64,000 nucleotides of DNA from Lelliottia sp. WAP21 (GTDB taxonomy: Bacteria > Pseudomonadota > Gammaproteobacteria > Enterobacterales > Enterobacteriaceae): NCBI RefSeq assembly GCF_020532665.2, contig NZ_JAIWPG020000003.1, positions 310,001 through 374,000 of the forward strand, read 5' to 3'. The position numbers were made by a program, and so were the translations under genes. How positions within the stretch are numbered: position 1 is the stretch's first letter; each line of letters starts with the position of its first letter. This document shows positions 33,583 through 41,443 of this stretch, one piece after another. The notes under the pieces were generated by a model. That model had not been told where the DNA came from, did not search any database, and was given only the letters and a program-made list of their open reading frames with translations.

Positions 33583-34365
33583 TTGCCAAACTATCTAAAC
33601 TGGCTGATGCAGAACACCCTACCCGGTCAGGTGCTGCTCCAGTCTTGGCTTACCCGTAACGGCATAGATCGTAAGCTCTCATACCTTTATGTCCAGAACG
33701 GTTGGCTCAGGCGGCTCGCACACGGCGTATACTGCCGGACGGGCCGTGAACCAGACTGGGTGGACGCAGTTTACTGCCTGCAAACGCAGTGGGAAAAGCC
33801 AGTTCGCATGGCCGGGCTGACCAGCCTTGCGCTACAGGGCCATGCCCACTATACCGAACCGGGCAGGCCGCAGGTCTGGCTGGCGCTTCCGGCTTACGCC
33901 AAACTGCCGGGATGGTTTACTGCTTTTGAACAATCCGCGAGGTTTGTCACGCTGTATACGTCTGGCCTCTCTATTGATGTAACGCCATTTACGACAAAAC
34001 TGAATATCGGTGACCGACAGTTAGCAGGCAGTGTCCCGGAACTAGCCGCGTATGAGATCGCCTGCGGCGTTCCTTCGTTGATCTCGTTCGAACATGCCGA
34101 TTCTCTGTTTCAGGGGATGAATCTTCTTAGCCCGCGTAAGTTACAGGCTCTGCTCTGCGCCAGTCACTCGGTTAAAACCAACCGGGTGATGCTTTACCTC
34201 GCCCGACGCAATGGGCATCCTTATTTTCAGTATATCAATCATAGAGATATAGAAACAGGCACGGGAAAACGGCAAATCATCCCCGGCGGCTGGCTGGAGC
34301 CGGATTATCAAATCACCGTTCCCCGCACGTTTAAACCGGAAGGAGTCGAAGATGGGTTTGCGTGA
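33583..34365 (+). CDS. abiEi: AbiEi-type antitoxin / transcriptional regulator
   Basis: A protein of about 260 residues that resembles type IV antitoxins of the AbiEi family: an N-terminal winged-HTH region (SWLTRNGIDRKLSYLYVQNGWLRRLAHGVY) and a C-terminal domain. I favour TTG 33583 (MPNYLNWLMQ) because AGAGG lies 6 bases upstream; the next upstream candidate, TTG 33562, has no ribosome site. It overlaps the toxin gene by 14 bases. Known biology: AbiEi represses the operon and counters the AbiEii nucleotidyltransferase without direct binding. Not verified by search. Confidence 0.82.
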   Translation: MPNYLNWLMQNTLPGQVLLQSWLTRNGIDRKLSYLYVQNGWLRRLAHGVYCRTGREPDWVDAVYCLQTQWEKPVRMAGLTSLALQGHAHYTEPGRPQVWLALPAYAKLPGWFTAFEQSARFVTLYTSGLSIDVTPFTTKLNIGDRQLAGSVPELAAYEIACGVPSLISFEHADSLFQGMNLLSPRKLQALLCASHSVKTNRVMLYLARRNGHPYFQYINHRDIETGTGKRQIIPGGWLEPDYQITVPRTFKPEGVEDGFA

Positions 34366-35281
34366 TATTTATGCCCGACAGGTCAGGTTATTAATGGCTG
34401 CCCTGCCCCATGTTGCGAAGGAGTCTTGTTTCGCGCTGAAAGGCGGCACGGCAATCAATTTGTTTGTGCAGGATTTTCCCCGCCTCTCGGTAGATATCGA
34501 TCTGGCATACACGACCTTCAAAGATCGTGATACCGATCTGGCAGCCATCAATGACGCTTTGATGCGTATTACTGAATCGCTGAACAGCAGGCCGGAGATC
34601 ACGGCGATCCGACAGGAGAATAAAGCGGATGAGAAACGTATTATCGTTAATACCGTTGATGCGCAGATAAAGATTGAAGTCAGCCCGGTCTGGCGTGGAC
34701 TGTTGTTTCCACCGACAAAAGTACCGGTATGTGAACAGGTGGAAATGGAGTATGGCTTCACCACCATGAATGTCGTCTCTCTGGCGGATCTTTACGGTGG
34801 TAAAATCTGTGCCGCGCTCGACCGCCAGCATCCACGCGATCTATTTGACGTGCTGAATATGCTGGAGAAACCGGGCCTGACGCGCGAGATCTTTGACGGT
34901 TTTCTTTGCTATCTTGCAGGCCATCCCCGTCCTATTGCCGAACTGCTGGCACCGAACTGGGATACTGCGCGGATCGCCACGCTGTACGCGCAGGAATTTT
35001 CAGGTATGACGCAGCAGGAAACGTCACTGGAATCTCTTTTGTCAGTAACGACATTGCTGCCACAGACGTTAAAGTCACATCTTACGGAGCGGGATCGCCA
35101 GTTCTTGCTCAGCTATAAGCAAAGTAGTCCTGACTGGTCGCTGTATCGCTATCCCGAAATTCAGCATCTTCCGGCCATTCGCTGGAAGTTGCGTAATCTG
35201 GCAGTGCTGAATGATAAGAATCCGGTCAAGTATGCGGCGGCGGTGAGCAAGTTAGAAGGGGTTCTGGGGCTGTACTTTTAG
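34352..35281 (+). CDS. abiEii: AbiEii-type nucleotidyltransferase toxin
   Basis: A 309-residue DUF1814-type nucleotidyltransferase. The catalytic motifs are in place: KGGTAINL (residues 30-37), the paired acidic residues in SVDIDLAY (Asp48, Asp50), KIEVSP as the third acidic strand, and DRQHPRDLFDV further on. Members of this family add nucleotides to tRNA acceptor ends and arrest growth, giving abortive infection against phages. Start ATG 34352 follows GGAAGGAG inside the antitoxin gene. No truncation is seen, so the pair looks functional. Confidence 0.88.
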   Translation: MGLRDIYARQVRLLMAALPHVAKESCFALKGGTAINLFVQDFPRLSVDIDLAYTTFKDRDTDLAAINDALMRITESLNSRPEITAIRQENKADEKRIIVNTVDAQIKIEVSPVWRGLLFPPTKVPVCEQVEMEYGFTTMNVVSLADLYGGKICAALDRQHPRDLFDVLNMLEKPGLTREIFDGFLCYLAGHPRPIAELLAPNWDTARIATLYAQEFSGMTQQETSLESLLSVTTLLPQTLKSHLTERDRQFLLSYKQSSPDWSLYRYPEIQHLPAIRWKLRNLAVLNDKNPVKYAAAVSKLEGVLGLYF

Positions 35282-35675
35282 CTCTGGTTCTGAGGGAATG
35301 AATTAAGCCATGATGTTTTGTTATCTCAACGGCTTCATGGCGATATCTCAAAAATATAGAATAATTTCTATATAATTCAAGAAATAAAAAATAACGTCGT
35401 CAACTATTATCTCAAAACACCCAATCTAACATATCAACTTAAAGCTCAATACAGGGGTGACGGTTCAAGACCCTACAAACGAGATGGGTATGTTTTTCAC
35501 GTCGTTATATGTGGACCTAACTTCACATATAACGCTCCACCAGCCGCTAAAACACCGATTTTTCGTGATAACCATCACCAAACCATAGCGATTTTTTGTG
35601 GAGGCCTTCGTGGGGGCGCTGCTTACGAGAAATACCAATGAAACCAAGAACAAACAGCATGTTAATCGTGGATAT
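35282..35675. other. AT-rich non-coding end of the island
   Basis: No convincing gene. The stretch is clearly A/T-rich compared with its surroundings. It contains an 11-bp perfect inverted repeat at 35503-35534 (listed separately). A 62-codon minus-strand frame at 35465-35653 has no ribosome site or recognisable features. Confidence 0.6.
35503..35534. repeat. 11-bp perfect inverted repeat
   Basis: CGTTATATGTG-N10-CACATATAACG. No T run follows, so an attenuator role is not indicated. Could be a recombinase or regulator binding site or a structured RNA. Confidence 0.6.
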
Positions 35676-35935
35676 GATTCCGAGTCCGGGCACCACTATT
35701 TAAAGAACCCAGCCTATGGCTGGGTTTTTGCTTTCTGGGGTTCCGGTAGATTTTTGAACCCTTTCTCACGGATATTATTGCCCTGCCTACGGTCTCCAGC
35801 CTGAGTATTTCTCCCCGTCAACTATCTGTCCTTCCGGGCGTTGTGACGATGTCTGCCAGATTTTTACGGACTTATCTCCGTTACTCTTTTTAAAGCGACC
35901 GCGCCCAGAGACATACCAAAAATCAGCGCCTGGAC
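35676..35935 (+). repeat. Direct repeat at right end of island (attR-like)
   Basis: Second copy of the 259-base repeat, starting with the 20-base 3' end of tRNA-Phe (GATTCCGAGTCCGGGCACCA), 3275 bases from the first. On the minus strand it retains a short open stretch ending KRVTEISP, suggesting it derives from the end of a gene. The following 35936-36064 shows nothing recognisable. Confidence 0.85.
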
Positions 35936-36064
35936 GAACCCTAAAATATCCGCATAACCATAAAAGCCTCTCAGGGAACAGTGTCCGGCCTATACCTGAC
36001 CTTGCAGTGAATGATCAACTGCCCCTGTCATACTTTTGGCGTTTCCAGCAGCTTATTTGTGCGT

Positions 36065-36823
36065 TCATGTTTCATTAGGCATTACGCTACACACCGACTC
36101 AGAGGCGGGCTTTAATACAAATGACGATTCTGTTTCATAGGCCGTATTAATACAGACTGCATTATCGGGCCTGAATACAATCACAAAAAAAAGTCCGTTG
36201 TTATTTTCATACGAGGGCATCAAGACCTGAAAGGTCTTATCCTGAACACCTTCTTTCTCTCTGTACCAGCGAACTGAAAGCTGAAATTTCAATCCCGGTT
36301 GCCATGCAGGTAACCTGTCCTTTAACCAGCAGTAGTCGCCATCCCTGCGTTCAGGAATAAAATCTGGTTCAACCCTTTTCACATCGCATATCCACGAGGC
36401 TGGACTATCAACAGGGGTAAGGACAGCATGGGTAATGTCGTCTTGTCCTGCGCGGGTATCAAACGCCACCATTCTGGCATCCGGGCCACCATATAAACGC
36501 GCTTTTTCCCGATCCTGTAATATTATCGACACACCCAGAACCACGCAGATTCCCAGCAGTAACAGGGTAAATCCTCGCAGCAAAGGGCCATACACACATC
36601 GCTGTTCCAGCAACCCTACTACCAGCCCCGCCAGCGTGATAAATGGGATGCTAATTACGCCCGTCATGCCGATACCCAGCACTCGCCAGGCATCGCCATC
36701 CACACGGATTAGCTCGTATTGAATCCACAAATACGTAATAAAAAGTGATCCCAGAAAACCAAGCAACGCACCGATCGCGCCATTGATCCGCTTTGGGGAG
36801 GAGCCAGATGGGGTATCCTGCAT
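36065..36823 (-). CDS. Unrecognised inner-membrane protein
   Basis: A 252-residue protein I cannot place in a family. Three predicted membrane helices (about 13-34, 46-70, 80-101) are followed by a soluble C-terminal part of about 150 residues with four cysteines (WICDVK, GDYCWLKD, AVCINTAYE, SVCSVMP), probably periplasmic and possibly disulfide-bonded. ATG 36823 follows AAGGA. It stands alone, between the island's right repeat and the DMT exporter pair, and may belong to the accessory region. Confidence 0.7.
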   Translation of the reverse strand: MQDTPSGSSPKRINGAIGALLGFLGSLFITYLWIQYELIRVDGDAWRVLGIGMTGVISIPFITLAGLVVGLLEQRCVYGPLLRGFTLLLLGICVVLGVSIILQDREKARLYGGPDARMVAFDTRAGQDDITHAVLTPVDSPASWICDVKRVEPDFIPERRDGDYCWLKDRLPAWQPGLKFQLSVRWYREKEGVQDKTFQVLMPSYENNNGLFFVIVFRPDNAVCINTAYETESSFVLKPASESVCSVMPNET

Positions 36824-36936
36824 AACAATTCCTTTTTAAACGCGGGTACTTCGGCGTTCGCTTCCATTTTTCGTGACGTGATTATAGTGCGAATACCCAC
36901 AATTAATGCAAGGCTAAAACATCCCTGTCATACCCG

Positions 36937-37422
36937 TTATCGCCCGGTCTGAAGACCCGTCTTTTTAGCCGCTGCGGTTTTCGGTTTACTGCTGGAATAG
37001 ATAAAGAACAGCGCAATGCCCAGGCAAATGACCGCGCCGATACGGCTCGTTGAGAAGGGGATCGCATTGTTGCCCAGCCAGCCGAAATTATCGATCAGCA
37101 TACTCATGGTGAGCTGACCAAAGATCACCGCAACCGTTGCAATCGCGGTACCGATGCGCTGAACGGCCAGCACCATGATAACGATGTAGGGCACACCAAA
37201 CAGTGCTCCCACTAACTGCCATTTCGGGACGTCCATAAGGGTTAGCGCGTGTTTGGGTTCAAAAAAGAAGATCAGTAACGCCGTGATCAGCGCCCCAACA
37301 GAAAAGGTCAGAAACGCACTTTTGAATACGCCGACCTGGCTCCCCAGCTGGCCGTTAATGGCTGCCTGGATACTCAGCATGGCCCCACCGACAACGGCGA
37401 GCAGAATCATAATAATGGTCAT
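36937..37422 (-). CDS. Small DMT-family exporter subunit (DUF606/YdcZ type), second gene
   Basis: A 161-residue protein with five predicted helices (MILLAVVGGAMLSIQAAINGQLG at the start) of the drug/metabolite transporter superfamily. It follows its partner by 9 bases with AAGGTG upstream, implying a two-component transporter. Its C-terminus is Lys-rich and cytoplasmic. The substrate is unknown. Confidence 0.82.
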   Translation of the reverse strand: MTIIMILLAVVGGAMLSIQAAINGQLGSQVGVFKSAFLTFSVGALITALLIFFFEPKHALTLMDVPKWQLVGALFGVPYIVIMVLAVQRIGTAIATVAVIFGQLTMSMLIDNFGWLGNNAIPFSTSRIGAVICLGIALFFIYSSSKPKTAAAKKTGLQTGR

Positions 37423-37431
37423 AATGTCACC

Positions 37432-37866
37432 TTAGCCCTGCGCAACCAGAATCAGTGCGGCAATAATGAAAAACAACGCGATGATGCGTTTGGTATCGAT
37501 TTTTCTGTGCGGCGTGCCGAACAGGCCAAAATGATCGATGATCAGGCTTTTGAATACCTGACCGGCGAGGATACCAATCATGGTCATCGCAATACCGATT
37601 GCCGGTGTCGCCACGGTCAGAATAATGACGTAGACAGGCCCAAGTACGCCGCCCAATAGTTGCCAGCCGGGCTGAGAAAAGAAAGACGGGCTATTGCGTG
37701 GGCTGAAGAAGAGCATAAGCAGAAAAGTCAGCGCCGCGCCGACGCCAAAAATGCTGAAAGTAGCCCACAGGTCCCCCACTTCGCCCCCAAGCGGCCCGAG
37801 TAGCCCTGCCTCTACGGACAGTCCCATTCCCCCGGCAATAACGATTAAAACCAGTAACAATTGCAT
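37432..37866 (-). CDS. Small DMT-family exporter subunit (DUF606/YdcZ type), first gene
   Basis: A 144-residue, five-helix membrane protein homologous to its neighbour (VLIVIAGGMGLSVEAGLLGPLG versus the partner's N-terminus). Paired DUF606 proteins are thought to form opposite-topology dimers like paired SMR proteins. Transcribed divergently from a LysR-type gene, its likely regulator. Confidence 0.82.
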   Translation of the reverse strand: MQLLLVLIVIAGGMGLSVEAGLLGPLGGEVGDLWATFSIFGVGAALTFLLMLFFSPRNSPSFFSQPGWQLLGGVLGPVYVIILTVATPAIGIAMTMIGILAGQVFKSLIIDHFGLFGTPHRKIDTKRIIALFFIIAALILVAQG

Positions 37867-37964
37867 CGCGTTCAGTCTCCTTTTTGAAGAAGCAGAACAC
37901 TACGCCTGTTCGTCGATGAGAAAAATGCCATAATGCTGTAAACACCTGTGCAGGATATGCATCA

Positions 37965-38903
37965 ATGTATAACACTGGAAATATCAGCATTCGTGCGCTG
38001 CTCATTTTTATCGATGTCTATGAAACGCAGAATTTCTCGGTGGTTGCGCGGCGTGAAGGCCTTTCAGCTTCGCAGGTTTCACGTATCATTCATCAGCTTG
38101 AAGACGCGCTCGGTCAGCAGCTTTTCTACCGCAACACGCGGGCCGTGATCCCAACGGAAAGTAGTCATCTTTTTATCAGCTATGCCCGGGCGATTGCAGG
38201 CAATATTGAGGATGCACGCCGCGAGCTGGATGAACGTTCGCGGGAACCGTCCGGCCTGATCCGTCTGAATGCCCCGGTGTTTTTCGGACAGCGGCATGTC
38301 GCGCCCTGCCTGCCGGGCCTCTCCAGACGTTATCCCCGCCTCAATATCGAACTCACGCTCACTGATGATTATATCGATCCGCACCGCGAAGCGGCGGACG
38401 TCATATTCCGTATCGGCCCCCTGACGGACTCTTCATTTCATGCCCGCGTTTTCGGACGGCAGCGTTATCACCTGGCCGCATCACCCGACTATGTGGCTAA
38501 GCAGGGTGCGCCGACAGGTCCCGATGACCTTGCCCATCATCAATGCCTTGTCTATCGCGGCTCTTCGGGTCCCAATCGCTGGCTGCTGCGCCAGCCGGGC
38601 GAGGAGTGGGTTCACTACCCCATCACACCGCTGATGTCATCCAATAATGCAGAAACGCTGCTCATCGCCGCGCTGGGCGGAATGGGCATCGTGCTTTTCC
38701 CTGACTGGCTATTAGGTGACAAATTGAAAAGCGGTGAATTGATTGCGCTGCTGCCAGAAAGGGAATCCGCCATCAGCACGGAGCCACAGAATATTGCCGC
38801 CCTGTATCCCCATGCGCGGCACCCGCCGCTGAATGTGCGCGCAGTGATTGATTATTATGTTGAAGCGTTCGGATCGCCGCTTTACTGGCAGACACCGCAG
38901 TAA
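37965..38903 (+). CDS. LysR-family regulator of the DMT pair
   Basis: A 312-residue LysR-type protein: HTH in about residues 7-65 (NFSVVARREGLSASQVSRIIHQLEDALGQQLF) and a periplasmic-binding-like effector domain from about 95. The arrangement, divergent from the DMT pair with 98 bases between, predicts that it controls them. The effector is unknown. AGGA lies 9 bases before the ATG. Confidence 0.88.
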   Translation: MYNTGNISIRALLIFIDVYETQNFSVVARREGLSASQVSRIIHQLEDALGQQLFYRNTRAVIPTESSHLFISYARAIAGNIEDARRELDERSREPSGLIRLNAPVFFGQRHVAPCLPGLSRRYPRLNIELTLTDDYIDPHREAADVIFRIGPLTDSSFHARVFGRQRYHLAASPDYVAKQGAPTGPDDLAHHQCLVYRGSSGPNRWLLRQPGEEWVHYPITPLMSSNNAETLLIAALGGMGIVLFPDWLLGDKLKSGELIALLPERESAISTEPQNIAALYPHARHPPLNVRAVIDYYVEAFGSPLYWQTPQ

Positions 38904-38965
38904 CGACAGGCAGCCAGCCGCTGCGTAGGCTATACATGTTGAGGGACTCTGGCGGAGCGCCTCAT

Positions 38966-40354
38966 ATGATGCGACTCATCTTTATATTGCTCGGAATTGA
39001 TTTCCTGCGCTCGCACTGGTGCGGGTTGCGCCGTTTTGGCTGGATCACCCTGATTGCCGGCGCGGTTATTTTCATCGACGCGCTGGATGGCTCGCTTTTC
39101 TTTCCTCTTGAACCCTTTGCCTGTCTGCTGCTTTTTGAAGGGGCTGCGACGCTGATGGTGGCGCACAGCGGTATGGGAGGGCAGCGCGTGCTGCGCTATG
39201 TCAAAGGGGCTTCTTTTGTTCTGGCGGCGGTGCTGATTCTGGCCGGACACCACGACGGGGATATCGTCCTGTCGATTATTTTTGGCCTCCTGTTTTTGCT
39301 GGATGGTTTGCTGCAAATCGCCTCGGCGCTCGTCGTGCGCTACCAGCGGTGGCGCTCCGCGCTGGCGGGCGGCATGGTCGAAATGGCTCTGGCGATCTTC
39401 TTTTTCCAGCCGTGGCCCTCTGACTATGCCGGTACGGTCCCCTACTGCCTGGGATTAGGGCTGGCCTTTGCCGGATGGAATATGTTCATTCTGGCGAACC
39501 GCGTGAAACGTGCTGCGGCGAATCCCGGTCTGCAGGGCGAGGTTTTTATGGAGGAGGCGGAGTCACATCCCCCTGCGGTCGTGGAGTGGGACGGCCCCCC
39601 GCAGGCGGACGAAAAAGCTCTGACCGTTCATGTCTGGACGCCGGTCGGTTCCGCACCGGGAGAAACCCTTTCCCGTCCGGTCATTAACCGGTATATCGCG
39701 GCAGTCGATCAAAACGGCATTATCTCAACCGGCCACGCTGCGCTTGAATCGCCGGGTGGGATTTATATCAGCCTCTACCCTGCCGTGCTTATCGATCGTT
39801 CCCCGGACGCCTTTGCTCGCCTGTTACGCGCCACGCCCGAAAATAACGTTCCTGGCGAATTTCAGCCGGACTACGTCACCGAATCAACAAAATGGTGTCC
39901 CTCAACGCGTCAGGTGCGCATTCGTAACTACAGCGAAACACGGCTAAAGGCCTTCTGGGAAACCTACCGGTTGAATACTGACTATAACCTGACGCATCGA
40001 AACTGCTCCAGCAGCGTGGCACGGGCACTCGAAGCGGCACTGGAAGGCTCGGTAGGCAGGCTCTGGCAAGCCCGTGGGTTCTGGCAAGCCATGGGGAAAC
40101 TGATGTCCACCCCCGAATTATGGGTCGCCCTGCAAATACGCAAACGAGCAGAAACAATGGCCTGGACGCCCGGTCTGGTCCTGGATTACGCCCGTGCGCT
40201 GAGTATGCTCGCCGATCCCCGCCCAACGGGTTGGTTTAATACCTTGAGCCGGGCGCTTAACAAAATGTTCCGCCGTCGTCTCGCCTGGGAAAAGGGCAAA
40301 CGTGGCGAGGGAATTTCCGGAGATGAGTGTTCAGCACCGCAGGAGCGAAAATAG
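38966..40354 (+). CDS. HdeD-like membrane protein with C-terminal cysteine-protease-like domain
   Basis: A 462-residue fusion. The N-terminal 180 residues hold about six helices resembling HdeD/DUF308 proteins. The soluble remainder has GHAAL (His257) followed by NCSSSVARALEAAL (Cys347). A His before a Cys at the start of a helix is the order in circularly permuted NlpC/P60-like (papain-fold) domains, so a hydrolase or acyltransferase is possible. I prefer ATG 38966 (GGAG 8 bases upstream) over ATG 38936. The function is inferred only. The end overlaps the region upstream of the NicO gene. Confidence 0.65.
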   Translation: MMRLIFILLGIDFLRSHWCGLRRFGWITLIAGAVIFIDALDGSLFFPLEPFACLLLFEGAATLMVAHSGMGGQRVLRYVKGASFVLAAVLILAGHHDGDIVLSIIFGLLFLLDGLLQIASALVVRYQRWRSALAGGMVEMALAIFFFQPWPSDYAGTVPYCLGLGLAFAGWNMFILANRVKRAAANPGLQGEVFMEEAESHPPAVVEWDGPPQADEKALTVHVWTPVGSAPGETLSRPVINRYIAAVDQNGIISTGHAALESPGGIYISLYPAVLIDRSPDAFARLLRATPENNVPGEFQPDYVTESTKWCPSTRQVRIRNYSETRLKAFWETYRLNTDYNLTHRNCSSSVARALEAALEGSVGRLWQARGFWQAMGKLMSTPELWVALQIRKRAETMAWTPGLVLDYARALSMLADPRPTGWFNTLSRALNKMFRRRLAWEKGKRGEGISGDECSAPQERK

Positions 40355-40398
40355 AAATCCGTTATACTCTTCGCCATCTCCTCTCCACAGGACAGCCC

Positions 40399-41346
40399 AT
40401 GACAACTGACCGTCTCTCGCGTCACTGGCACCTCCCTGCCGTCGGTTTGATGGCGGTGTTGCTTGCAGGTATCACGTTACAAACCCACTGGGGCGCTTTT
40501 ATTCAGTGGTGCCTCGCCACGCAAATCACCCTGCATCGTTATCTGGTGATGTATCTCCTGCAACTGAACAACCATCAATACTCTGGCGGCTTTTGGCTTC
40601 TGACGGGGGCATTCTTTTACGGCGTTCTGCATGCTATCGGGCCGGGACACGGAAAGTTCATCGTCACGACCTACCTCAGCACCAATAAAGAGAGCCAGCT
40701 TGCCGCGCGGGTCGTGCCGTTTCTCGGCAGCCTGATGCAGGGCGTCAGCGCGATACTGTTTGTGTTTATTCTGGCGATCGGCTTTAACCTTGCCTCAGGC
40801 GATTTGAGTGCCAGCCGCTGGTATGTGGAAAAGGCCAGCGCAGTGATGATTGGCGCATTTGGTGTATTTATCATCTGGCAGGCATTGAAAAATGTGCGGC
40901 CACGCAGAATAGCCGTCACCTCGCTCAAACCTCTTCATCAACACGATAAACAGTGCGGCTGCGGGCAACACGGTGTGGGGACTGCTGTGACGCAAGGAGA
41001 CTGGAAAACGCGTCTGGGCGTGATTCTGGCAATAGGGGCGCGTCCCTGTAGCGGCGCAATCATGATTTTAATGTTCGCCAATGCGCTCGGAATCGTGACG
41101 TGGGGCATTGCCGCCGTGATGTCCATGTCGTTCGGAACCGCACTGTCAATCATGGGGTTATCATTGGCCGTGCGTTACGCCCGTGAGCGCACGGTCGCCC
41201 TTTTTGGTGGGGATTCACGCCTGCGCTGGCTGGTCCCGACATTAAAGATTGTCGGCGGCATTGTGCTCATTCTGTTTGCCACCGTGCTGTTCCTGACGGT
41301 GATCCCGATCAGTGCCAACGGTGACTATATCGCCGCAGGCTGCTAA
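40399..41346 (+). CDS. NicO-family nickel/cobalt transporter
   Basis: A 315-residue membrane protein of the NicO/RcnA family. The signature HAIGPGHGK is in an early helix; GARPCSGAIMILMFANALG is a conserved second motif. A short cytoplasmic loop contains a His/Cys cluster (HQHDKQCGCGQHG) that could bind metal. The last residues suggest the C-terminus is also Cys-tailed (AAGC). Unlike E. coli rcnA, no rcnR-type repressor is adjacent. Start ATG 40399 behind CAGGA; the longer frame from 40327 overlaps the previous gene. Confidence 0.87.
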   Translation: MTTDRLSRHWHLPAVGLMAVLLAGITLQTHWGAFIQWCLATQITLHRYLVMYLLQLNNHQYSGGFWLLTGAFFYGVLHAIGPGHGKFIVTTYLSTNKESQLAARVVPFLGSLMQGVSAILFVFILAIGFNLASGDLSASRWYVEKASAVMIGAFGVFIIWQALKNVRPRRIAVTSLKPLHQHDKQCGCGQHGVGTAVTQGDWKTRLGVILAIGARPCSGAIMILMFANALGIVTWGIAAVMSMSFGTALSIMGLSLAVRYARERTVALFGGDSRLRWLVPTLKIVGGIVLILFATVLFLTVIPISANGDYIAAGC

Positions 41347-41400
41347 TGGCCTGTTTTACTGCGCGAGATGACTGTGATCCGGCGACCCGATACGCATAAA

Positions 41401-41426
41401 AAAACCCAGCCGAAGCTGGGTTTTTT
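41401..41426. terminator. Bidirectional terminator between NicO gene and proP
   Basis: A perfect stem AAAACCCAGC/GCTGGGTTTT with CGAA loop and A and T runs on the two sides, for two convergent transcripts. Confidence 0.9.
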
Positions 41427-41443
41427 GTCTTAAAACGTCGGCC

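Noticed and set aside
35465..35653. 62-codon minus-strand frame in the island
   Set aside because: No ribosome site or features, and it includes the 11-bp inverted repeat; probably chance.
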